Source: Elizabethkingia bruuniana (lineage in GTDB: Bacteria > Bacteroidota > Bacteroidia > Flavobacteriales > Weeksellaceae). Taken from it: a DNA stretch of 64,000 nucleotides. The position numbers were made by a program, and so were the translations under genes. Numbering within the stretch: position 1 is the first letter of the stretch; each line of letters begins with the position of its first letter. Positions 1-9,947 of this stretch are shown here, in pieces. Where the stretch lies: positions 372,001-436,000 of the forward strand of contig NZ_CP014337.1 in assembly GCF_002024805.1 (NCBI RefSeq). Direction: 5' to 3'. Under the pieces are notes generated by a model. That model was not told where the DNA came from and did no database searches. It saw only the letters and a list, made by a program, of their open reading frames with translations.

Positions 1-205
1 CATTACATTGAATGAAAAACCAATCATCAGGTCCATTATCTATATTTTCATCAATTGTGAATCCACTGAGAACAGTGTCAAATAAATCTATATTTATGTT
101 CCAACCCGGGTTATTAATAGTATGAATATTTATCCCATATTCACTTTCCCAGTCACCATTACACTGGAGTTTGAACCATTCTTGTATTATTCTTATATTT
201 TTCAT
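1..205 (-). CDS. Imm53-like immunity protein (3' end outside window)
   Basis: The reverse strand opens with ATG at 205 and stays open for 68 codons to the window edge. Visible motifs are QCNGDWE at residues 14-20, followed by YGI and NPGW (33-35), the hallmark N-terminal pattern of the immunity protein 53 family as I know it. Its start codon overlaps the stop of the RHS gene in an ATGA arrangement, so the two are translationally coupled, as expected for a toxin and its cognate immunity protein. Inferred role: cytoplasmic protection from the toxin tail of the upstream RHS protein. The C-terminal part lies beyond the window, so full length cannot be judged. Confidence 0.8.
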   Translation of the reverse strand, partial: MKNIRIIQEWFKLQCNGDWESEYGINIHTINNPGWNINIDLFDTVLSGFTIDENIDNGPDDWFFIQCN

Positions 206-3200
206 CTTATAAATCTTGCATTTTTAGGTAGCTCTTCGGGGGTTGGCTTTCTTGTTTCCTCTTTAGTTTGCACATGAGGTGTTGTAACGGACTTTTTAGT
301 CTTTCTATCTACATGTGCTGCGCCTGGAGATCCATCTTTTTTTCCTCCATCAAATCTCTTAGTAGGATTAAAATAACCTTTATTTGTTTTTTCATATGTT
401 TCATACTTATAAATATTTCCATTAACATCTCTATCAAACGATGAATGATCTCCGACAGCTTCTTTATTTGGTTTAAGTTTGTTTGAGCTCCTTACTGTTT
501 TATGGATAATTGCTGCAGCTGCTAGTCCTTCAACTTCTTCTATATTAACATTTCCTCTGGCAACATGTCGTACTGTGGATTCCATTTCTCGATCTCCTTC
601 AAACACTGCGGAAGTACCATCTTTCCCTTCCATGGCATCATTCCATGTAGATGCGACACCATTATATATGGAGCCCAGAGTATTACTTAGAAACGTTCCT
701 GTTTTGTCTATAATATTCCCACTATATTTGTCTCTTTGAGCATATGGTAGTTTAATATTGTGTGCTCCTAATGTTAAAACGGGTTTTCCTCCATATTTAT
801 TTTCATTAAGATACCAAGGTAGTCCTTTTTCAAGTCCCTCAAGTTCTACAAAAGCGGTAACTTGGTTTTCGGAGAAGTTATATGGAGATTGATATTCATA
901 TTTCTCGCCAAGTTGATCGATATTAAAGAATCTACCTAGCTCTGGTATATAGTTTCTCCACTTAAAACTATACCATCCATTCTCCTGCAATTCTTGTCCT
1001 TGATATTTATACTGATAAGCACTATTAGCTAAAGAGTTTGAATTGTATCCCTGATGTTTTAATCCAAACGGGTAATAATTGTTTTCTTCAATGATCTCTG
1101 CTCCTCCAGAAGCACCTTTGGTGTAGCTTAACCTTACATTTCCAAGGTGATCTGTATAATTGTAAATATACTTATTTTTGGTAAGATCATAATAACCTTC
1201 TGAAGTCGGTATAAATTGTAATACACCATTTTCATACTGGAATCCATCTAAGTAATCCGTTGTTTTACCTCCAAATACCTTTCTGACTTTAGAACCATCT
1301 GCGCGGTATATATAATCTGTATTCCCTATGGAAGCTGTAATACTGCTTGGTAGGTTCAGATAATTGTAAGCAATATTCGAGATCCCTTTATCCAGATGAT
1401 TCACCATATTGCCGTTAATGTCATAAGCAATTGTATTTCCACCTACCGGATAACCTGCTGCATTTCCAGAAGCATCATTCACTCTAATCAGTTTATTACT
1501 GTTTCCAGATTGATCGTAGGTATAATTCAGCTGATCTATTAATCCGGCACCCTGACCTGTTCTTTGCAATCCGGTGATATTTCCGTTCAAGTCATAACTC
1601 AACTTCTCCGCATAAGAACCACTGACAGCTCCGGCATTATCCCAATAACTGCCTTCTTTTAATCGGTTTACTCCATCATATTGATAGCTATAACGTCTTA
1701 ATGTTCCGTCACTTTGTGTAGCCCAGTCAGTTTCGGCAATATTGCCATTGTATTTTTTAGAAGTTCCTGCTGGATTAATATACTTCAGTTCAAATCCGAA
1801 AAGCTTATTTAGCAAATTCTTTGGATCATTCATTTTGGTTAAAGCACCACGAATATTGTATTCGTTTTTTATCGACTGAATACCATTTCCAATATTTTGG
1901 GATTCTAATTGTCCAAGTTCATTGTAGATATTCTCTGTTAAAACTTCCACCGGGCCACCATTTACCTGATGGGTATGCTTTACCAGACGGTTCTGATGGT
2001 CGTAAGAAAAATCTTCTTTCATGACCATTTCCCCGGATGAAGCATCCCTTTTATGATAGGTTGTAGTACTGGTGGGTACTCCGGAGAAAGCTAATACCGA
2101 ACTTGTTCTGGTATAACCGCCAAGATGATTCTGAGATTCTGTGGCTACAGGCCTTGCTTTATCATCATACCAGATATAAGATTTTGTCCATCCATTATCC
2201 TCAATATTCTTGACCATAGAAGCTACAGGTAATCCTTTGGTACTTCTTCCGTTCACAGGATTAGAACCCAGAACCGAAGCACCATTAAACACTGCCGGAC
2301 TTCCCGGTGGATACTCATCATAATAATTAACGGTTAACAAAGTAAAGTTACCAACAGGGTAGGCGGAACTGCTATAATAAATGGTAGTCCCGTTTTGTAC
2401 AAAACCGGAAGCACTTCTTTCTTCGTTATTAATACCAAAATTAACCATATTGCTTTGTTGAGCATCTCTTCCCGGCTCACTGTCCAGTAATCCTGTATAA
2501 GCCACTCTTCCGAATTTATCATACTTGGTGAAGAGCCATTTATTCTGCTGGCGGAGTTTTCCATCCTGAGTTAATACCAGTCTGTCCTGCTTATCATAAA
2601 CCATATACTCCCAGTCTTTTCCCGGAAGCTTCTTTTCCACCAGTCTGTTTTGGCCGTCATAACGGTACTGATAAGCCAGTTCATTAAGGAGTGTAGCATC
2701 AACGCCTTTGTCAATAGCGAGAGGTGGAATAACAAAAGCAAGCTGATTGTACTCATTATACACATAGTAAGTATCCAGATTTTCTGAACCATTTTTTTTA
2801 CGTACCAGAACCGTTTGTCCCTGTCCGTTTTTAAATTCTATTGTTGAATTTCCATCTTCATCGGTAATGACATTTTTGTACAAACTATTGGCTCCATAGG
2901 TACCACTTAAACCCAGAACAGAAACTGTTGCATTATTACTCCAGGAAGTACTGGTGGTATAACGATAGACCTCACCATCAGCATTGGCTTGATATTGATA
3001 TTGAACTTTTTTACCATCCCAGTCAGAACCCGGAGCAGCCTGAGCGAGAACTCTGTCCAGAGGCGAGTTTTCAAGTGTTTTTTCTCCATAAGCCAATGGA
3101 TCTGCAGATCCGTCAGCTTTCTTGTAATAACCAGAAGCAGCGGTCTGAACTCCGGACTGGATATTTCCGTTTAGAGAGTTCATTGGAACCGGAAGCCATG

Positions 3201-3654
3201 ACTGTACCTGACGGCCGAAGCTGTCATACGGAATATCGGATACTAAATCCTGACCATTGGGTGTAGACTTAATAGAAAGCTCCTGTTTGGGTCTGCCGAG
3301 TCCGTCGAAATAGGAGATACTCTGCTGCTGAGGGGCAGCAGGATCTGAGGAAGAGCGTGGTGCCAGGTAAGTACGCGAGTAGATGTAATTCTCATTCACC
3401 GATATTGAAGCTGTCGGATTAGGAGCATAATTATTAGGCGTAGGGTTAGGATTAGACGAAGCTCCCAGAGAAGCCCTGAAGCTGTTGACGGCAGGTGAGG
3501 CGGCATTGAATCCTGGCAGGAGCCTGATGCTGTAAGGATCGGTAACAGACTTGTTTTGTTCTGTTACCGGATTGGTGAGAATAATCTGGGCATGGGATGA
3601 GAGTGTCCCTGCCATGAGAATTCCCATGGTATAAAAATGTTTGAACTTAAACAT
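202..3654 (-). CDS. DUF6443/RHS repeat protein with C-terminal polymorphic-toxin domain
   Basis: 1150-residue exported protein. Residues 1-22 form a signal peptide ending SHAQ. A DUF6443-type N-terminal region follows (about 80-160, with SYFDGLGRP), then many YD/RHS repeats. The RHS-associated core lies at about 840-950 (YTDHLGNVRLSY, NNYYPFGL, YKYQGQE, LGRFFNID). The core is the usual boundary of variable toxin tails. The last ~75 residues (GDHSSFDRD, KRFDGG, HVDRKT, TPHVQ, then a PTPEELPK end) resemble the type-24 polymorphic toxin domain; I am moderately sure of that family and sure only that it is a variable tail. The Imm53-like gene overlaps its stop. Likely a secreted or surface-displayed inter-bacterial effector. 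The promoter-like element at 3855-3893 is its probable control region. Confidence 0.88.
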   Translation of the reverse strand: MFKFKHFYTMGILMAGTLSSHAQIILTNPVTEQNKSVTDPYSIRLLPGFNAASPAVNSFRASLGASSNPNPTPNNYAPNPTASISVNENYIYSRTYLAPRSSSDPAAPQQQSISYFDGLGRPKQELSIKSTPNGQDLVSDIPYDSFGRQVQSWLPVPMNSLNGNIQSGVQTAASGYYKKADGSADPLAYGEKTLENSPLDRVLAQAAPGSDWDGKKVQYQYQANADGEVYRYTTSTSWSNNATVSVLGLSGTYGANSLYKNVITDEDGNSTIEFKNGQGQTVLVRKKNGSENLDTYYVYNEYNQLAFVIPPLAIDKGVDATLLNELAYQYRYDGQNRLVEKKLPGKDWEYMVYDKQDRLVLTQDGKLRQQNKWLFTKYDKFGRVAYTGLLDSEPGRDAQQSNMVNFGINNEERSASGFVQNGTTIYYSSSAYPVGNFTLLTVNYYDEYPPGSPAVFNGASVLGSNPVNGRSTKGLPVASMVKNIEDNGWTKSYIWYDDKARPVATESQNHLGGYTRTSSVLAFSGVPTSTTTYHKRDASSGEMVMKEDFSYDHQNRLVKHTHQVNGGPVEVLTENIYNELGQLESQNIGNGIQSIKNEYNIRGALTKMNDPKNLLNKLFGFELKYINPAGTSKKYNGNIAETDWATQSDGTLRRYSYQYDGVNRLKEGSYWDNAGAVSGSYAEKLSYDLNGNITGLQRTGQGAGLIDQLNYTYDQSGNSNKLIRVNDASGNAAGYPVGGNTIAYDINGNMVNHLDKGISNIAYNYLNLPSSITASIGNTDYIYRADGSKVRKVFGGKTTDYLDGFQYENGVLQFIPTSEGYYDLTKNKYIYNYTDHLGNVRLSYTKGASGGAEIIEENNYYPFGLKHQGYNSNSLANSAYQYKYQGQELQENGWYSFKWRNYIPELGRFFNIDQLGEKYEYQSPYNFSENQVTAFVELEGLEKGLPWYLNENKYGGKPVLTLGAHNIKLPYAQRDKYSGNIIDKTGTFLSNTLGSIYNGVASTWNDAMEGKDGTSAVFEGDREMESTVRHVARGNVNIEEVEGLAAAAIIHKTVRSSNKLKPNKEAVGDHSSFDRDVNGNIYKYETYEKTNKGYFNPTKRFDGGKKDGSPGAAHVDRKTKKSVTTPHVQTKEETRKPTPEELPKNARFIR

Positions 3655-3753
3655 AACGATTTGGATTTTAAAGATTAATAATTACTTTTTGCGATTTTTT
3701 GTGTTTTTATTTTTCAGCGATTTAGTTGTAAGGATTTAAGTTATATGATTTGT

Positions 3754-3821
3754 CGGTTATCAGTTATCAGTTATCAACCATCAACCATCAACCATCAACC
3801 ATCAACCATCAACCATCAACC
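3754..3821. repeat. Heptanucleotide tandem repeat
   Basis: Strict 7-bp register: CGGTTAT, CAGTTAT twice, then six CAACCAT units and a partial one. The inner block is seven perfect copies of ATCAACC (3773-3821). It lies between the RHS start and its promoter-like element. Similar arrays occur at 11130-11172 and 62862-62899. Confidence 0.9.
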
Positions 3822-3854
3822 TATTCAGATAACCTCTAACTTCTTTTGTTGAAG

Positions 3855-3893
3855 CAAATGTCCTGATTGGTGACGCCAAAACTTGACGTATTA
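3855..3893 (-). promoter_or_regulatory. Conserved promoter-like element, copy 1
   Basis: Reading on the minus strand, a CGTCAAG-TTTTGGCGTC segment is followed 18 bp on by GACATTTG, a GAnnTTTG variant of the Bacteroidetes -7 box (3855-3862). It aligns without gaps to copies at 7543-7581 and 11193-11231. It sits about 200 bp upstream of the RHS toxin start. The inverted repeat is imperfect here. Confidence 0.6.
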
Positions 3894-3975
3894 AAAAAGA
3901 GTTTTAGCTTTTTTGTGTTTTTTTGAAAGGGTAGTAATATGAACTACCAAAGGTTCAATTGTAAGGCTATAAAGG

Positions 3976-4003
3976 CTAACTTCTAACCTCTAATTTCTAA
4001 TTA
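3976..4003. repeat. Degenerate heptad repeat
   Basis: CTAACTT, CTAACCT, CTAATTT, CTAATTA: four consecutive 7-mers in register. A second run (TGTACCT, CGTACTT, CTAATTT, CCGATTT, CGTACTT) occupies 4063-4097 and runs into the stop codon of the neighbouring RHS gene. Confidence 0.75.
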
Positions 4004-4049
4004 AAGAGAGGGCAGGTGATGAAAGCACCAACCTGCTTTTTTCTCTCTT
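4004..4049 (-). terminator. Terminator-like hairpin after the second RHS gene
   Basis: Two stacked stems: AAGAGAG/CTCTCTT outside and GCAGGT/ACCTGC inside. It lies directly downstream of the minus-strand gene ending at 4096. The T-run on that strand is weak, so this is a moderate call. Confidence 0.5.
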
Positions 4050-4095
4050 AATTTCAATATTTTGTACCTCGTACTTCTAATTTCCGATTTCGTAC

Positions 4096-7000
4096 TTAAT
4101 TCTTATATCGGTATTGGTATTCTTTCAACAGATTTCCATTCACATCTTTTACGGATTCTAATCTGTTAGCTGAATCATACTTATAGATTTCACGTATTCC
4201 TGAAGGCGGGGTAATACTTGTTACTCCAATCAGTGGATTATAAGTATAAGTGGTAATCTGATAACCTGTAAGTGCAGAATTATTCCTTAAGGCATCCAAT
4301 GCCCCGATTAAAGCCTGTTCCGACTGGTCAGTTCCCTGTGTGTTATCTGCATCCGATGCAGCAATAATAGCTTGTACATAAGCAGAAACCTGGTTGTAGG
4401 CAGCACCTTCTATTTTCGCAATAGGTTGTGTTTGACCATAACCCCAGATAACGGTTACAGGTTTTCCTTTTACCGAGTACTGAACAATATTTCCTTTATT
4501 GTCATACAGATCATAAGTTAACTCAGTTTGAGCTTTAGCGGCATCCTCCGGATTTTGGAGATCAAAACCTAATACCGAAACAGGTAATGCTAATCCTGCT
4601 GTTTTAGCATTGGCATCAGCCTGACTGGTTGGGTACAAAATCTCTGATTTGGAAATTGTTTTTCCCGGATCATTATCATTTTGTTTCTGAGTAACGCTTG
4701 TCTGAAGTGGAATCCCAATCATATTTTTATCAATAAGATACTGGTTGCCTTTTTCGTGGGCATATTGGTAAGTGGTTTCGGAGGACGAGCCATCAGAAAT
4801 TTTGGTTATTGTGTTTTGGATGTTTATCGGATTGTTAATATTAGTGTCAGAATAATTATTGGTAACAACTGTTTCTATAACCTTACCATCTAAAAATTCC
4901 TTCGTTATAGTTTTAATGTTTTCTATTTTGGCTGACTCTATAGCGTCTATTTGTAAGTCAGTATCATATGCTTGCTCAATTGGCAAAACATCAAAATTGG
5001 TATAAAAAGCAGCCATATATGGTATATTAGAATTAACAGTATAACCGGAAAGACTATTTTTAATTGGACTTAATTTTTCAACATAATCTACTGTTTTAAT
5101 AACTTCATTTGCAGCATTTAGATAAGTTTCTTTTTTTAATCTTCCTGCCTTCCATCTGTTATAGCCTAGCTGTGGAAGGTCTCCCTCACTAAATTCCATT
5201 AAGACACTGCCTTTTTCACTTTTTTCTATAACATAAGGATATGTTGCAACATCTGAGCTTCCGTAGGTATTACTGTTTTGGCTTGAACTTTGAATAGTCA
5301 AATATTGTTCGATGAAACCAGGCGGAACATCATAGCTGCCTATAGGAACACCTTGAATATGTCTTCTTGTAAATGTTGAGAAATTAACAGGTTGATTTAG
5401 TGTTGTGATTGGATTGAAGTTATTACTTCCGTCATATTTTCCATATAAATAGGTATAAACATTGGATACATTATTTTGATCAATATCTTCTATTTTAGAA
5501 ATTCGTAAGCCAGAGTAACGAATGGTATAGCCTTCCGGACCTTGGACATACACTGGGTATTCATAATCTAGATAAAAAGAAGCATTACAATTACAATCAC
5601 CTCCCTTCCATATTGATAGAGATCCGGAATTTGCATTGTTTGGCCATATTACTACCTGAGATTTAGATCCGGAAAGGTTATTATTGCCAAAACTAATAGA
5701 GCCAAGACATCGTGTTTGTTCTATAGGTGCTACCTGTCCATCTGGTAAAGATTCGTTTTCACAGGAGTTATTAAAAATAGCCATTACTGTGTCTTTAATC
5801 CTAGCTTCTTTATTAATTGCATATATTTTATCATAAAAATCATTGTCTAGTACAAAATCTTTGTGCAAAGTTGCAGGAGTAAGACCTCCGTCAATTCTTG
5901 CGACCTCTATTCTTTCTTTACTATAGTATGCAATATTTCTTTCACTATCAAGCTTAGTATAGCGATATGGTTGTTCATAATAAAAATTTTTCTTTGCACC
6001 TGTTGGGTACTGTATAGATTTTAGACTTCCAATTTTGGTATATTTAATATTTGGTTCTCTGCTTCTTCTTGGAATTCCATCAATACTAGAAGAAGGGGGA
6101 GTGTTACTTCCGCCGGTATATTTTTCAGGTAATCCTGTCGACCCATCGTATAAATTGTTAATATATCCCCAATAATCATCTGTATTAGAATTTCTCCTTG
6201 GAAAGCTAAATTCCTCATCATAGGTAAACTTGTATTCATTGTTTTGTAGATTATCATGAATACTCACTAATTTCAATCTATAATCTTCATGTGTTTTGTT
6301 CGTGTTTTTAGTTTCAAAATAGTTTTGATTCAGGGCTATGTCTTTTATGATAACGCCGGATTTATTTTTCACCTGTATCTTTCTTAAGGCAAGCCCTTTA
6401 CCTCCTTCCAAATCTTTTCTGTATACAGTGCCATCTGAAAGAGCCATACCAGGGTCGTCAGAATAGAAAAAATTGATCTCACCATTATCAAATACTATTT
6501 TATTAATTAGATTTTCTCTGGATACAGTATAGGATAATTTTTTTTCATATTTAAGAAGTGGAGGTAGATTGTAATAAGATCCGGGAGGATCTGTTGTAAG
6601 TTTATGATGGGCAATTTCTACAAAGTTTTGTTCCTTATATATGTTAAGCTTATTATAACTAAACTTTACTAGCTTGTTATTAATCTTAAGGCTATCGATA
6701 TTGTATAATGTTGGATCCAGTGTTGTTTTATAATCATAAAAGCTTTCGACCAGATTCTTGGTAGACATCCAGTATTCAGCTCCCTGAGGATCTTTAAAAT
6801 TAAATTTATCCTGGCTTCTGACGATGGATATATCTTCATTAGGAATAGTAAATCCCTTTAGCCCATCATATTTTATGATAGATGAACCTACATTATTATT
6901 TTGTAAAATAAATGCACCGGAGATGGTTGGTAAACTATAATTGAAGATATCGGGCTTTGTATCATAGATGCCATTCATAATTGCTTCGAGATCTTCTACT

Positions 7001-7425
7001 TTTTTATGGGTTTCCTGATCAATCCACGTTGTACGGGTAACTCCACGATATTTGTCATAATCATTAATATTTTTGGAAAGAGGATTAGCCGAGAAATCAC
7101 TTGCTCCTTTTATTTCATGTTGTATGTTTCCGGGAATATTCAACGACCAGCCTAATCCTACTATACTGGAGACTTCATTTAGTTTTATTCCACCTGTATT
7201 ATAAGATAAGCTAATGGGGATTGAAACACCATCAACAGTTATAGTGTATATGGGAATATTTATGTTTGCTTTTCCCCTAAAATAATCCATTGGCATTTTT
7301 TCAACTTTTGAAAGACTGTATGCTTCTGCGCTGGTAGGGAATGAGATTAATTCCTTTTTTTGTGCGCTTAGTATAGTGGCACACGCAAAAGAAAATAATG
7401 TGAAATAGGTTTTCATTGTATTCAA
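4096..7425 (-). CDS. RHS-type secreted protein, SpvB/TcdB-like N-terminus
   Basis: 1109 residues with a signal peptide (start MNTM or the internal MKTYF; cleavage after LSAQ). The N-terminal block around residues 50-95 (PIYTITVDGVSIPISLSYN, then GLGWSLN) is the pattern of large Bacteroidetes RHS/YD proteins resembling the B-component shell of Tc toxins. The C-terminus has YD-like repeats (YKYDSANRLESV, EYQYRYKN) and stops without an RHS core or toxin tail. It is therefore probably a structural or encapsulating partner rather than an effector. It lies upstream of the toxin-bearing RHS gene with its own promoter-like element, suggesting joint expression. The partnership is inference. Confidence 0.8.
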   Translation of the reverse strand: MNTMKTYFTLFSFACATILSAQKKELISFPTSAEAYSLSKVEKMPMDYFRGKANINIPIYTITVDGVSIPISLSYNTGGIKLNEVSSIVGLGWSLNIPGNIQHEIKGASDFSANPLSKNINDYDKYRGVTRTTWIDQETHKKVEDLEAIMNGIYDTKPDIFNYSLPTISGAFILQNNNVGSSIIKYDGLKGFTIPNEDISIVRSQDKFNFKDPQGAEYWMSTKNLVESFYDYKTTLDPTLYNIDSLKINNKLVKFSYNKLNIYKEQNFVEIAHHKLTTDPPGSYYNLPPLLKYEKKLSYTVSRENLINKIVFDNGEINFFYSDDPGMALSDGTVYRKDLEGGKGLALRKIQVKNKSGVIIKDIALNQNYFETKNTNKTHEDYRLKLVSIHDNLQNNEYKFTYDEEFSFPRRNSNTDDYWGYINNLYDGSTGLPEKYTGGSNTPPSSSIDGIPRRSREPNIKYTKIGSLKSIQYPTGAKKNFYYEQPYRYTKLDSERNIAYYSKERIEVARIDGGLTPATLHKDFVLDNDFYDKIYAINKEARIKDTVMAIFNNSCENESLPDGQVAPIEQTRCLGSISFGNNNLSGSKSQVVIWPNNANSGSLSIWKGGDCNCNASFYLDYEYPVYVQGPEGYTIRYSGLRISKIEDIDQNNVSNVYTYLYGKYDGSNNFNPITTLNQPVNFSTFTRRHIQGVPIGSYDVPPGFIEQYLTIQSSSQNSNTYGSSDVATYPYVIEKSEKGSVLMEFSEGDLPQLGYNRWKAGRLKKETYLNAANEVIKTVDYVEKLSPIKNSLSGYTVNSNIPYMAAFYTNFDVLPIEQAYDTDLQIDAIESAKIENIKTITKEFLDGKVIETVVTNNYSDTNINNPINIQNTITKISDGSSSETTYQYAHEKGNQYLIDKNMIGIPLQTSVTQKQNDNDPGKTISKSEILYPTSQADANAKTAGLALPVSVLGFDLQNPEDAAKAQTELTYDLYDNKGNIVQYSVKGKPVTVIWGYGQTQPIAKIEGAAYNQVSAYVQAIIAASDADNTQGTDQSEQALIGALDALRNNSALTGYQITTYTYNPLIGVTSITPPSGIREIYKYDSANRLESVKDVNGNLLKEYQYRYKN

Positions 7426-7542
7426 TATTTTTTTGTTTTAATTTTTAATTTGAGATTTAGCAACGCCTTTCTAAGGCGATCTGCTTGTGAGATTTTTTAG
7501 TGGTTTCATAATATTTTATTTTTAGTGTTTTCCTTTCTCCAA

Positions 7543-7581
7543 CAAAGATCCACACGCGTGGCGACAGAACTTGACGCATTA
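7543..7581 (-). promoter_or_regulatory. Conserved promoter-like element, copy 2
   Basis: The minus strand reads TAATGCGTCAAGTTCTGTCGC then, 18 bp from the start of that block's counterpart, GATCTTTG (7543-7550). Same gap-free alignment as copies 1 and 3. It lies about 120 bp upstream of the RHS gene starting at 7425. Confidence 0.6.
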
Positions 7582-7621
7582 AAAAAGACTTTCCGTTTTT
7601 TTTACTGTAGCATTGAGAAGT

Positions 7622-8974
7622 TTATTTGTGGAGTAAGGCTTTAACCTGCTCTTCAAGTTTTTGGATTCTTTCCTGTTGTTCTTTGTTCTGTTTATTCTGC
7701 TCAATAGAATAAAGTGTCAGCTCCTCGATTTTTTGTAAAAGTTTAATCTGGAAATCCCCAATGTTTACTCCTTCTTTTTGCATTTCAGCAGCTGAGGCAA
7801 TTTCCGGTAGGTGTTTCTTTTCTTTAATATGTTTTTCTACGTTGGCTAAGTCGGGGAGCTGATACGAATCTTCAAAAACAAAATCTGCTGTTGGAGTAGT
7901 GGTAACCTTAATTTCTTTGGCTTCGAGTTTGCCTTGAAGAGAAGCATTTCCATTAGTATTAATTCTTAAATGCTCTTTAAAATTGCCACTTGAAATATTG
8001 TTCCTTATATCAGGAGTGTTCCATGAACCTAAAATAATTGGATGGTTAGAGCCTGAAGAAATGACAGGGCCCAATCCTCCCTTTTTAACAAGACCTAATC
8101 TTGATTCTCCCTGGGCATCTGCTCCGATATAAGAATTATCAGTATTTGAATATACAGAACCATTAACTTCAAGTTTTTCTGAAGGAGTAGTTGTTCCAAT
8201 CCCGATATTACCATCGGCAGCAATAGTCATTCTAGATGTTTTGTTGGTAATCAAACTATAAGGATGATTGGTGTGGGTTCCGGCTAAACCTCCGGCAGGA
8301 GCAAAAAAGATGTCAGTATTATGAGACCACATTCCGGTTGTAATATCAGAGGTAGTGGTAATTAGCTTAGAATTAGCTGTTCCTTTTACTTCTAGTACTT
8401 TATTCCAGCTTTCTGTATTTTCAGGAGTAGTTGTTCCAATCCCTACATTACCATTATTGGTAATGATACCTGCGGGAAAGTTTAATTCGCCTACAGTATT
8501 TTTATATGGAATAGTAACCGTTTTAGTACCTGAAAGAGGCTCGTCAGCAATACTCCAGTTGGAAAACCATGATATATCTTCACTCAAACCATGGGCAAAA
8601 CCTCTTACCGTAAATCGATTGAAATATTTTTTTTCATTGATGAAGATGACAACTTTACCATTCTCATTGGAAAGTTTTACTTCCGGAGTATAGGCACCAA
8701 AAGAAGAAATACTATTGTTAATAAATTCATTTTCGTATATGTACCAGTTGAATATTAGCCCAATAGGTTTTCCATCAAAATAATTATAACCTTCAATAAT
8801 AATGGTAGGCATTCCCTGTTGGTTAATAAACGGGATATTGGTTTTTATTTTTACCCCATGCACCGGAGTATCATTAAAACTGTAATTGATAATAGGGTTG
8901 TAATTCTGAGCTTTTATAAGTTCTGAAGAAAGAATGAGTATACATAGAACAATGAGGTATTTAAGTGTTTTCAT
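7622..8974 (-). CDS. Fibre-like surface protein 1 with conserved C-terminal domain
   Basis: 450 residues, signal peptide ending IKAQ. The N-terminal ~170 residues are unique to this paralogue. The centre has repeated NGNVGIGTTTP-type motifs seen in phage-tail-fibre-like and adhesin-like Bacteroidetes proteins. The last ~100 residues (LEAKEIKVTTTPTADFVFED, then KKHLPEIASAAEMQKEG, GDFQIKLLQKIEELTLYSIEQ and a coiled coil) are nearly identical to those of the next two genes. This tail is common in Chryseobacterium-type exported proteins, and its function is not established. It is the last gene of a three-gene minus-strand unit. Confidence 0.75.
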   Translation of the reverse strand: MKTLKYLIVLCILILSSELIKAQNYNPIINYSFNDTPVHGVKIKTNIPFINQQGMPTIIIEGYNYFDGKPIGLIFNWYIYENEFINNSISSFGAYTPEVKLSNENGKVVIFINEKKYFNRFTVRGFAHGLSEDISWFSNWSIADEPLSGTKTVTIPYKNTVGELNFPAGIITNNGNVGIGTTTPENTESWNKVLEVKGTANSKLITTTSDITTGMWSHNTDIFFAPAGGLAGTHTNHPYSLITNKTSRMTIAADGNIGIGTTTPSEKLEVNGSVYSNTDNSYIGADAQGESRLGLVKKGGLGPVISSGSNHPIILGSWNTPDIRNNISSGNFKEHLRINTNGNASLQGKLEAKEIKVTTTPTADFVFEDSYQLPDLANVEKHIKEKKHLPEIASAAEMQKEGVNIGDFQIKLLQKIEELTLYSIEQNKQNKEQQERIQKLEEQVKALLHK

Positions 8975-8978
8975 AGTT

Positions 8979-9941
8979 TTATTTTTTTAGGGATTTTATT
9001 TCATTTTCGAGTTGCAGGATTCTCTTATTCTGCTCAATGGAGTAAAGTGTTAACTCTTCGATTTTCTGCAGAAGCTTGATTTGGAAATTTCCAATGTTTA
9101 CCCCTTCTTTTTGCATTTCAGCAGCTGAGGCAATCTCCGGCAGGTGTTTCTTTTCTTTAATATGCTTTTCTACATTTTCCAGATCGGGGAGCTGATACGA
9201 ATCTTCAAAAACAAAATCGGCTGTTGGAGTAGTAGTAACCTTGATTTCTTTGGCTTCGAGCTTGTTGGTAACAGATACATTGTTTGTGAATTCAGCTGTC
9301 TTGTTAGCTAAATCAAACTGTACTATATAATCATCATAATTATTTCCAATGTATAATCTGTTAATATCTCCACCATCTCCAACTGCTCCAAATCCTGCGA
9401 CTCTTTTTTGTAAGCTTTGAGTAATAAATCCATATGATCTTGCCCATAGAGTATTGGCAGTCGTAATGCTTACCCCGTTAGCAGGCCCCCAATAGTCCAT
9501 AATGATTCCTTCTGCACCATTACCAATGTCTAGCTTGGCTCTTGGGCTGGCATTTCCAATTCCTACATTTCCATTATCATTGAGTTGTAATACAACATCA
9601 CAGATGCCCCCGCCACAACGGTTTACAGCATCATAACGATGGAAGCTAAGGCCTTTTGTGAAAGTGTTTCCCTTCCATATTGCCCATTCCTTTACCTGTC
9701 CGGGTTGTGTGTAGGCATCATCAATGAAACGTAATCCCGTAGGAATATAGCCTCCGTTCCCTCTTATAATAGGAATGTTTTCATTAGCACGAATATCTAA
9801 TATTGATTCTGGAGTTGATGTTCCAATCCCTATATTTTTGGTTTCCGGATTAGTAGTTGATTGTATTTGCCCTAAAGGTGTTGTTAATTGGGCAAAATAT
9901 AATGTTGGCAGTGTTAATAATAATATACTTAGCTTTCTCAT
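8979..9941 (-). CDS. Fibre-like surface protein 2
   Basis: 320 residues with signal peptide (ends TLYFAQ). The N-terminal half carries NIGIGTSTPESILDI and NGNVGIGNASPRAKLDI motifs, the repeat style of tail-fibre-like proteins. The N-terminal variable region differs from the flanking paralogues. From about residue 225 it has the same LEAKEIKV...PTADFVFEDSYQLPDL tail as its neighbours, ending in a short coiled coil. It lies 6 bp after the upstream gene and 4 bp before the downstream one, so the three are one operon. Probably exported and multimeric; role unknown. Confidence 0.75.
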   Translation of the reverse strand: MRKLSILLLTLPTLYFAQLTTPLGQIQSTTNPETKNIGIGTSTPESILDIRANENIPIIRGNGGYIPTGLRFIDDAYTQPGQVKEWAIWKGNTFTKGLSFHRYDAVNRCGGGICDVVLQLNDNGNVGIGNASPRAKLDIGNGAEGIIMDYWGPANGVSITTANTLWARSYGFITQSLQKRVAGFGAVGDGGDINRLYIGNNYDDYIVQFDLANKTAEFTNNVSVTNKLEAKEIKVTTTPTADFVFEDSYQLPDLENVEKHIKEKKHLPEIASAAEMQKEGVNIGNFQIKLLQKIEELTLYSIEQNKRILQLENEIKSLKK

Positions 9942-9947
9942 GATATT

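Noticed and set aside
3754..3821. CRISPR-like array
   Set aside because: Units are 7 bp with no spacers; simple tandem repeat.
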